12,076 nt of DNA, taken from contig CAMYVI010000055.1 in the NCBI GenBank assembly GCA_947302185.1, positions 1-12,076 of the forward strand. The letters are read 5' to 3'. The notes under the pieces were generated by a model that was given only the letters and a program-made list of their open reading frames with translations, was not told where the DNA came from and ran no database searches. The position numbers and the translations under genes are program-made. Every line of letters begins with the position of its first letter. Positions within the stretch are counted from its first letter, which is position 1. This DNA comes from an uncultured Lachnospiraceae bacterium (lineage in GTDB: Bacteria; Bacillota_A; Clostridia; Lachnospirales; Lachnospiraceae). Positions 7,666 through 12,076 of the stretch are shown here, piece after piece.

Positions 7666-9279
7666 TCAAAGCTGCGGGCCGGCTGCAACCAGTGCCTTGC
7701 CTGCCTCGTTGGATGTGTACTTGACAAAGTTCTTCTGGAATCTGGAAGCCAGATCCTTAGCCTTCTCTTCCCACTCAGCTGCATCAGCATATGTATCACG
7801 CGGATCCAGAATAGCCGGATCTACGCCCGGAAGCTCTGTCGGAACCTCGAAGTTGAAGTACGGAATCTTCTTTGTCGGAGCCTTGAGAACATCGCCGTTC
7901 AGGATTGCATCGATGATACCGCGAGTATCCTTGATGGAGATACGCTTGCCTGTGCCGTTCCAGCCTGTATTTACGAGATAAGCCTTGGCGCCGCTCTTCT
8001 CCATTCTCTTAACAAGCTCTTCGCCGTACTTTGTCGGATGAAGCTCGAGGAATGCCTGACCGAAGCAAGCGGAGAATGTCGGTGTCGGCTCTGTGATGCC
8101 GCGCTCTGTTCCTGCAAGTTTTGCTGTGAAACCGGACAGGAAATAGTACTGTGTCTGCTCCGGTGTAAGGATGGAAACCGGAGGAAGAACGCCGAACGCA
8201 TCTGCGGAAAGGAAGATTACGTTCTGAGCAGCCGGGCCTGAAGATGTATCACGTACGTTCAGGACGATCTTCTCGATATGCTCGATCGGATAAGAAACAC
8301 GTGTATTCTCTGTTACGGACTTATCTGCGAAATCAAGCTTGCCGTTTTCATCGATTGTAACGTTCTCAAGAAGAGCGTTTCTCTTGATTGCATTGTAGAT
8401 ATCCGGCTCGGATTCCTTGTCAAGGTTGATGACCTTCGCATAGCATCCGCCCTCGAAATTGAATACGCCGTTGTCGTCCCAGCCGTGCTCGTCGTCACCG
8501 ATGAGAAGTCTCTTCGGGTCTGTGGAAAGAGTTGTCTTGCCTGTTCCGGAAAGACCGAAGAAGATAGCTGTGTTCTCGCCGTTCATATCTGTATTTGCGG
8601 AGCAGTGCATGGAAGCGATGCCCTTAAGCGGCAGATAGTAGTTCATCATGGAGAAGAGACCCTTCTTCATCTCGCCGCCGTACCATGTGTTCAGGATGAC
8701 CTGCTCACGGCTTGTGATATTGAAGATAACTGCTGTCTCGGAGTTGAGACCCAGCTCTTTGTAGTTCTCGACCTTAGCCTTGGAAGCGACATAAGAAACG
8801 AAATCCGGCTCAAATGTCTCAAGCTCCTCAGCGGTCGGCTTGATGAACATATTCTCAACGAAATGAGCCTGCCATGCAACTTCCATGATGAAGCGAACGG
8901 CCATACGTGTGTCTTTATTTGCGCCGCAGAAGCAGTCAACAACATACAGCTTCTTATTGGAAAGAGCCTTGATTGCAAGATCCTTGCAGGCTGCCCATGT
9001 TGTCTCTGTTGCTACTTTGTTGTCGTTCGGATATTCCGGAGTTGTCCACCAAACAGTGTCCTTGGAATTCTCATCCATAACGATGTACTTATCTTTAGGT
9101 GAACGGCCGGTATAAATACCTGTGAAAACATCAACAGCACCGAGCTCGCTGACCTTACCTACGTCAAAGCCTTCCAGATCCGGCTGTGTCTCTGCTTCGA
9201 AGAGAGCTTCATAAGACGGATTGTAGATAATTTCGCTTACGCCTGTGATACCATACTGAGTTAAATCAATTTTTGCCAT
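7666..9279 (-). CDS. pckA: Phosphoenolpyruvate carboxykinase (ATP)
   Basis: This 537-residue protein is the normal length for the ATP-dependent enzyme, which interconverts oxaloacetate + ATP with PEP + CO2 + ADP. In gut anaerobes it often runs toward oxaloacetate, feeding the succinate/malate branch. The key sites are intact: RSPKDK at 59-64 (substrate-binding Arg59), YGGEMKKG at 200-207 (metal and substrate), the P-loop GLSGTGKT at 242-249, the kinase-2 motif LIGDDEHGW at 259-267 (metal-binding Asp pair), and [12 protein letters not shown] after it. The C-terminal region, with [14 protein letters not shown], is also typical. The ATG at 9279 has a GAGG site about 9 bases upstream. The gene appears monocistronic. 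It carries a long repeated leader (9280 to about 9590) behind the promoter at 9596-9623, so control at the RNA or translation level is plausible. Confidence 0.98.
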   Translation of the reverse strand: MAKIDLTQYGITGVSEIIYNPSYEALFEAETQPDLEGFDVGKVSELGAVDVFTGIYTGRSPKDKYIVMDENSKDTVWWTTPEYPNDNKVATETTWAACKDLAIKALSNKKLYVVDCFCGANKDTRMAVRFIMEVAWQAHFVENMFIKPTAEELETFEPDFVSYVASKAKVENYKELGLNSETAVIFNITSREQVILNTWYGGEMKKGLFSMMNYYLPLKGIASMHCSANTDMNGENTAIFFGLSGTGKTTLSTDPKRLLIGDDEHGWDDNGVFNFEGGCYAKVINLDKESEPDIYNAIKRNALLENVTIDENGKLDFADKSVTENTRVSYPIEHIEKIVLNVRDTSSGPAAQNVIFLSADAFGVLPPVSILTPEQTQYYFLSGFTAKLAGTERGITEPTPTFSACFGQAFLELHPTKYGEELVKRMEKSGAKAYLVNTGWNGTGKRISIKDTRGIIDAILNGDVLKAPTKKIPYFNFEVPTELPGVDPAILDPRDTYADAAEWEEKAKDLASRFQKNFVKYTSNEAGKALVAAGPQL

Positions 9280-9323
9280 ATTTTGACCTCTTCAAATAAA
9301 TATACATAAAACAACAGTTTCTT

Positions 9324-9580
9324 ACGCATGTTACTACTTCTGCGAATATTACTCTGCGTAGTATTGATCTACGCATATTAATACTCTCCGCCACAAGATG
9401 CATCCACCGGAAAATATGTCCAACGAACGAGACTTCCCATATAAGTTACTCTCCATACAAGATACTCTGCATGTAAGTTACTCTCCATGTGAGCTGCTTC
9501 CCATGTAAATCATTCCTCATGTGAGCTGCTCCCAGATAAGTTACTCCTCATGTGAGCTGCTTTCCATGAAGGATTCTCCT
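9324..9580 (-). repeat. 16-bp tandem repeat array in the pckA leader
   Basis: Nine head-to-tail units of 16 bp (one of 15) fill 9438-9580. On the minus strand they follow roughly the pattern RGAGNAACTTACATG. Two subtypes, one with AGCAGCTCACATG and one with AGTAACTTACATG, tend to alternate. More degenerate units continue at about 9324-9385 (for example GGAGAGTATTAATATG and CAGAAGTAGTAACATG). With the predicted start near 9589, the array would lie wholly within the pckA mRNA leader. Confidence 0.85.
9541..9567 (-). CDS. Possible 8-residue upstream ORF in pckA leader
   Basis: An ATG at 9567 is preceded by a perfect AGGAG 8 bases upstream and reads MESSSHEE before TAA. It is the first well-placed start after the predicted transcription start. 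Similar frames begin in later repeat units, one of 24 residues and one of 36 residues (9378-9488, with a GGGAAG site). The frames may be a by-product of the repeat sequence; there is no conservation evidence. Confidence 0.25.
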   Translation of the reverse strand: MESSSHEE

Positions 9581-9590
9581 ATGACTTCAT

Positions 9591-9646
9591 GTTGAATTAT
9601 ACATGATTCTGTGATAAAGTCACTAAAAAATTTGTGATAATTCAAC
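9591..9646 (-). promoter_or_regulatory. pckA promoter with flanking inverted repeat and operator-like palindrome
   Basis: On the minus strand GTGACT (9623-9618) and a perfect TATAAT (9601-9596) are separated by 16 bases. A perfect 10-bp inverted repeat, GTTGAATTAT at 9591-9600 and ATAATTCAAC at 9637-9646, brackets the promoter and overlaps the -10. Inside, TGTGATAA occurs twice (9610-9617 and 9633-9640), and GTGATAAAGTCAC (9611-9623) is a palindrome over the -35 and spacer. These look like binding sites for a repressor or activator. The palindrome resembles a Crp/Fnr site but has a 5-base instead of a 6-base centre, so I do not name a regulator. Confidence 0.6.
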
Positions 9647-9800
9647 ATTTCTCCCAAATTGATAATGAAATATCGAAAATCACCTCGCCCATTATCTATT
9701 TTTACGACGTTCAAATGTCACGTATCCATCCCTGTCGGCGTACCGCGCATTTTAAACCTCATTTCTCAACCACCTGTCGATCGATCCGCGAGCCTTGGCC

Positions 9801-9868
9801 TTATTTCTTCGTCATCTGCTGATCAAAACGTCAGCACTGCACTCATTCTTTCACCATCTGCTGATCAA
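9801..9868 (-). repeat. Duplicated 3' tail of the flavodoxin gene
   Basis: The 26 bp ending the flavodoxin gene (9843-9868) recur at 9801-9826, 42 bp downstream and in the same frame. 21 of 26 bases match and all five differences are transitions. The copy still encodes DQQM..K and a stop codon. Confidence 0.6.
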
Positions 9869-10319
9869 GCCCCTCAAGCCATCTCACCAAATCCCCCTTC
9901 TTTTTTCTGCTGCTGATGAACGGCCTCCGAATACGCGCCTGCGGGGCGATAATGCGCAGAGTCTTTACCGCTTTATCAATCCCTGATGCACCGGATGTTG
10001 CAAATGGAACCACAATCCTCTCACCCACCCTGCACTTCTCAAGATAGTCTTTCACGAATTTCGGCATATCTCCGTACCAGATAGCAAATCCGACAAATAC
10101 GACATCGAGACCCTCAAGATCCGCCGGCAATGTCTTAACTTCAATATAGTCTTTTGTCAGCAGCTCCCTGCCCGCACGCAGTATCGAACCAAAATAGCTC
10201 CCATAAGCGTCCCTCGGCTCAATCGAAATGACATCGGATCCGTATCGCTCGCTGATAGCGTCAGCGATGGCTTTTGTTGTACCGTTCTGCGAATAATAGA
10301 TAACTGTACTCTTTCTCAT
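9843..10319 (-). CDS. Flavodoxin-family protein
   Basis: This 158-residue protein is the length of short flavodoxins, FMN-binding electron carriers or small FMN oxidoreductases. The phosphate loop is SQNGTTKAIADAI (10-22). The other FMN-contacting stretches are VFVGFAIWYGDMPKFVKDYL (74-93) and VPFATSGASGIDKAV (104-118). The ATG at 10319 has an AGAAGGA site just upstream; the ORF could be extended 17 codons but without a better site. It lies after the methyltransferase on the same strand, with a 195-bp gap. Its last codons and stop (LDQQMVKE) are echoed 42 bp downstream as FDQQMTKK plus a stop. It could be a flavodoxin used in fermentation or a regulatory FMN protein; the partner is not evident. 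Confidence 0.88.
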   Translation of the reverse strand: MRKSTVIYYSQNGTTKAIADAISERYGSDVISIEPRDAYGSYFGSILRAGRELLTKDYIEVKTLPADLEGLDVVFVGFAIWYGDMPKFVKDYLEKCRVGERIVVPFATSGASGIDKAVKTLRIIAPQARIRRPFISSRKKKGDLVRWLEGLDQQMVKE

Positions 10320-10399
10320 AATCCTTCTCCCAATAATCTGAATTAATCTTTGCAAATGCAGCCTCTGCAAATGCTAACAGTCTTTCTCAACAGCTTTCA

Positions 10400-10429
10400 C
10401 TTTTAGCATACATCTCATAAAAGGAACAA
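10400..10429 (-). promoter_or_regulatory. Possible flavodoxin promoter
   Basis: On the minus strand TTGTTC (10429-10424) and TAAAAG (10405-10400), with a TGC extension, are 18 bases apart. The match is modest. The leader beyond holds two GCATTTGCA copies at about 10350-10375. Confidence 0.3.
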
Positions 10430-10514
10430 ACTTTCGCATCAGATATCACAGCACCCCAATAACACTGCAAAATCCAATACAGACAGTGATGTGCGAAAAT
10501 TCTGCGTCAGACAT

Positions 10515-11111
10515 TCACAGTGCCACCTCGAACACCATAATTCTCTCCCTCACATCCTCGCCGGGAAACAGATCCGCTGTCTCCACCTCGTCCACGAACA
10601 TCAGTCTGTCATCCCGCATGATATGGGATATGTACTCTTCACTCGGATAGTAGAAAAACAGGTACATTTGTCTCGGATCCTCACAATAAGATGCATATAT
10701 CCGCTCCAGCACCGGATACAGGATCCGCACAGAGAACGGATTAAAGAAATAAAACCGATCCGCCTCAATCGGCAAGTCAAAGTGTTCCGCATCCGCTTTT
10801 ACAAATGTAAGCTTCCCGGCATCTCCCCTAAAATTCTTGAGATTTTGCACCGCAATCTCATAAATCTCGTCATTGTATTCAATACCGATCGCCCGGCAGC
10901 CGGTACGGCGGCTCAGCAGAAAACTTACCCGTCCTTTTCCGCAGCCATAATCAATGAGGGTATTCTCTTTCGAAATATATCCCTGTTCGGCAAGCCGAAG
11001 GAGCACGGCATATGCTGTCGGTTCATACGCAAAATGGTGATAATCTTCATGCAGGTCGTCTCTTCCCATCGTGCTTATATTAAGATTCTTGTCCCATCCA
11101 TAGTCGTTCAT
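10515..11111 (-). CDS. Class I SAM-dependent methyltransferase
   Basis: This 198-residue protein has a Rossmann methyltransferase core. Motif I is LIDYGCGKGRVSFLL (52-66), which binds SAM. The acidic end of strand 2 is GIEYNDEIYEIA (76-87), motif III is around VKADAEHFDLP (104-114), and FYFFNPFSV (120-128) holds the NPF motif. The N-terminal YHHFAYEPTAYAVLLRL leads into the core. This resembles small methyltransferases of unassigned substrate; the NPF motif is reminiscent of N-methylating enzymes but does not settle it. The ATG at 11111 has no clear ribosome site; an in-frame stop lies a short way upstream and no other start codon lies between. A three-helix fold is predicted at 11131-11181 in its leader, and an extended -10 promoter lies at 11226-11234. 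Confidence 0.82.
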   Translation of the reverse strand: MNDYGWDKNLNISTMGRDDLHEDYHHFAYEPTAYAVLLRLAEQGYISKENTLIDYGCGKGRVSFLLSRRTGCRAIGIEYNDEIYEIAVQNLKNFRGDAGKLTFVKADAEHFDLPIEADRFYFFNPFSVRILYPVLERIYASYCEDPRQMYLFFYYPSEEYISHIMRDDRLMFVDEVETADLFPGEDVRERIMVFEVAL

Positions 11112-11130
11112 TTCATAAATAACCGTTGCG

Positions 11131-11181
11131 CCGGAAACCCACTCTCCTTAAAGGGTGGGAGGAGTCGCGTCTCCTTTCCAG
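11131..11181. promoter_or_regulatory. Compact three-helix structure in methyltransferase leader
   Basis: Nearly every base of 11131-11181 is used. The outer stem 11131-11137/11175-11181 is CTGGAAA with TTTCCGG on the minus strand (one G-U). Two hairpins lie inside it: 11138-11142/11155-11159 (CCCAC/GTGGG, extendable on the plus strand) and 11161-11164/11171-11174 (GGAG/CTCC, loop 6). One unpaired base sits between the inner hairpins. It could be a leader RNA element; I also considered a remnant IS200/IS605-type end. Orientation is not certain. Confidence 0.5.
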
Positions 11182-11225
11182 AGTAATAATTATGTGTTAC
11201 AGTATACATAAGAGAAACTTAATTT

Positions 11226-11234
11226 ATTATAGCA
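11226..11234 (-). promoter_or_regulatory. Extended -10 promoter for the methyltransferase
   Basis: On the minus strand TGC followed by a perfect TATAAT (11231-11226) gives a strong extended -10. No good -35 is visible. A start near 11219 would give a leader of about 107 nt containing the three-helix structure. Confidence 0.5.
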
Positions 11235-11259
11235 TGCCGCATAATCACATCTATTCTCC

Positions 11260-11339
11260 TTATTTGACTTTGTGCCAAAATGGACATCTCTCTCTGATAT
11301 TATTTGACTTTGTGATAGAATGGACATCTCTCTCTAATA
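11260..11339 (-). repeat. 40-bp tandem duplication of the DUF5714 gene 3' end
   Basis: Two 40-bp units, 11260-11299 and 11300-11339, match at about 36 of 40 bases. The second contains the final codons and stop of the DUF5714 gene (RERCPFYHKVK). The first, just downstream, encodes RERCPFWHKVK plus a stop and is not part of any gene. Confidence 0.9.
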
Positions 11340-11863
11340 CACTGTTGATTAACTTCGGAAAACTCACATTGCTCCTCCTCATATTCGAGATGAACTCCAT
11401 AATGTGAACTAATATATTCTATTCCATGCTTAAAAGCAATCATTGCATCCCTTTTACAACATCTGGGCCCATTTATACTGCCGAGTTCTTTCACTGCTTC
11501 CGCTGTAAAACTCATATGGCTTCCCCACGATCCGTCATCTGACAATGGACCTGTTCCGTCTATAACAGCCAAAACTGCTCCGATTGATGTTATTGCACCG
11601 CAGATTCCCCATTTGCCACACATCGCTCCCGGCATTTTTAATCCTTCTGTCATCAACCTTTTCAAACCTTCATCTAAATCAATATTCCCTCCGGCATTCT
11701 TAAACGCGACCAGGATACATGCACCATCAAGTATATGATGTTCCGGACCGTGAATACTGATATACTCCTTTTTTGCCATGCTCTTAAATATTTTCACCGG
11801 GCTTATACTTTTTTCGCATTGTATGTCTTTGATAATTTGAATTGCCTTTTCTTCTAAATTCAT
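11300..11863 (-). CDS. DUF5714 cysteine-rich protein
   Basis: This 187-residue protein matches the DUF5714 pattern as I remember it: HGPEHHILDGACILVAFKNA (38-57), then MPGAMCGKWGICGAITSIGA (77-96), then NGPRCCKRDAMIAF (131-144). Cys82, Cys88, Cys135, Cys136 and the histidines near 38-43 could bind a metal or a redox cofactor. A short tail adds Cys166, Cys175 and Cys180. The family also occurs fused to or beside radical SAM or methyltransferase proteins, but its function is not established. The ATG at 11863 has a strong AGGAG site and overlaps the stop of the upstream ArsR gene as ATGA, so the two are translationally coupled. The regulator neighbour suggests a metal, metalloid or redox signal controls it. 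Confidence 0.85.
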   Translation of the reverse strand: MNLEEKAIQIIKDIQCEKSISPVKIFKSMAKKEYISIHGPEHHILDGACILVAFKNAGGNIDLDEGLKRLMTEGLKMPGAMCGKWGICGAITSIGAVLAVIDGTGPLSDDGSWGSHMSFTAEAVKELGSINGPRCCKRDAMIAFKHGIEYISSHYGVHLEYEEEQCEFSEVNQQCIRERCPFYHKVK

Positions 11864-12076
11864 GACTTCTCCTCTCCGCTGCACTTACTATCCATGTAGT
11901 TACATATTGACCGAATAAACTCACAGTACTCGGTCATAGTCTCGTGATTAACAGAGTAGTAATGCCATTTACCTTCCTTACGATCATTAACCAGACCGGT
12001 TCCAACAAGTATTTTCATATGATGAGACAGCGTTTCATCTATGTGAATATAATATATAACACATCGATACTTATCA
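11860..12076 (-). CDS. ArsR-family HTH regulator, N-terminus cut by window edge
   Basis: Seventy-one C-terminal residues are visible. They hold the second half of a winged helix: the recognition helix DETLSHHMKILVGTGLVNDR (14-32) and the wing KEGKWHYYSVNHE (33-45), the usual ArsR/SmtB pattern. A short tail follows (EYCEFIRSICNYMDSKCSGE). The segment before the recognition helix, DKYRCVIYYIHID, sits where many metal-sensing members have a CVC-type site, but only one cysteine is visible there; the tail has three more. The TGA stop (11862-11860) overlaps the ATG of the DUF5714 gene, forming an operon. ArsR proteins usually repress their own operon and let go on binding a metal or other signal; that is family knowledge and cannot be read from this fragment. 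Confidence 0.85.
   Translation of the reverse strand, partial: DKYRCVIYYIHIDETLSHHMKILVGTGLVNDRKEGKWHYYSVNHETMTEYCEFIRSICNYMDSKCSGEEKS

Larger units (their letters stand above)
9280..9842. other. Long intergenic region upstream of pckA
   Basis: These 563 bp hold no convincing conventional gene. From right to left they contain a duplicated flavodoxin 3' tail (9801-9826), about 150 bp of unremarkable DNA (9650-9800), a promoter with an inverted repeat (9591-9646), and the repeated pckA leader (about 9280-9590). The leader's short SD-ATG reading frames are described separately. Confidence 0.7.

Noticed and set aside
8278..9102. Plus-strand open frame of 274 codons
   Set aside because: It is antisense to pckA, which is fully conserved. 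The Cys/Val-rich translation is typical of an antisense shadow.
9438..9580. Possible CRISPR array
   Set aside because: The units are 16 bp, directly adjacent with no spacers, and degenerate; no cas genes are present.
11112..11240. Definite IS200/IS605 or TnpB guide-RNA remnant
   Set aside because: The hairpin-rich sequence recalls such ends, but no transposase or TnpB coding remnant could be shown, so it is kept only as an alternative.

Overview
The window looks like chromosomal DNA of an anaerobic Firmicute, most likely a Clostridia/Lachnospiraceae-type gut bacterium. The evidence is moderate GC, strong AGGAG-type ribosome binding sites, an ATP-type PEP carboxykinase, a PepF oligopeptidase, an AEC permease and a cysteine-rich DUF5714 protein. 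The genus is not certain. No phage, integrase, rRNA, tRNA or CRISPR is visible. Genes lie on both strands but mostly on the minus strand.

Layout. (1) 1-3963, minus: pepF, then moxR and a DUF58 gene that runs off the left edge. moxR and DUF58 are one base apart and form the usual MoxR/DUF58 pair. A 5' leader with a strong hairpin repeat lies in front of pepF. (2) 4112-4204: back-to-back promoters for pepF and for an AEC-family permease (4256-5176, plus). (3) 5281-5904, plus: an XRE-type helix-turn-helix protein with an odd SGKT-repeat linker. It converges on an orphan-looking LytS/YehU-type sensor histidine kinase (6028-7314, minus). A second copy of the hairpin repeat sits exactly between the two stops. 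(4) 7666-9279, minus: pckA. It is preceded by a well-formed promoter about 320 bp upstream and a leader made largely of 16-bp tandem repeats. (5) 9843-10319 flavodoxin and 10515-11111 class I methyltransferase, both minus. (6) 11300-12076, minus: an ArsR-family regulator (cut by the right edge) overlapping by 4 bp a DUF5714 protein.

The genes are mostly ordinary. The unusual material is between them: the pckA leader array, which resembles serial Shine-Dalgarno/AUG cassettes; two copies of a GGGACGGTTCTTA hairpin repeat; two independent genes whose 3' tails, stop codon included, are duplicated just downstream; a compact three-helix fold in the methyltransferase leader; and a paired repeat with alternative hairpins between pepF and moxR. 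No complete new multi-gene system is evident. The best candidates for something undescribed are the pckA leader, the SGKT-linker HTH protein and the ArsR-DUF5714 pair.
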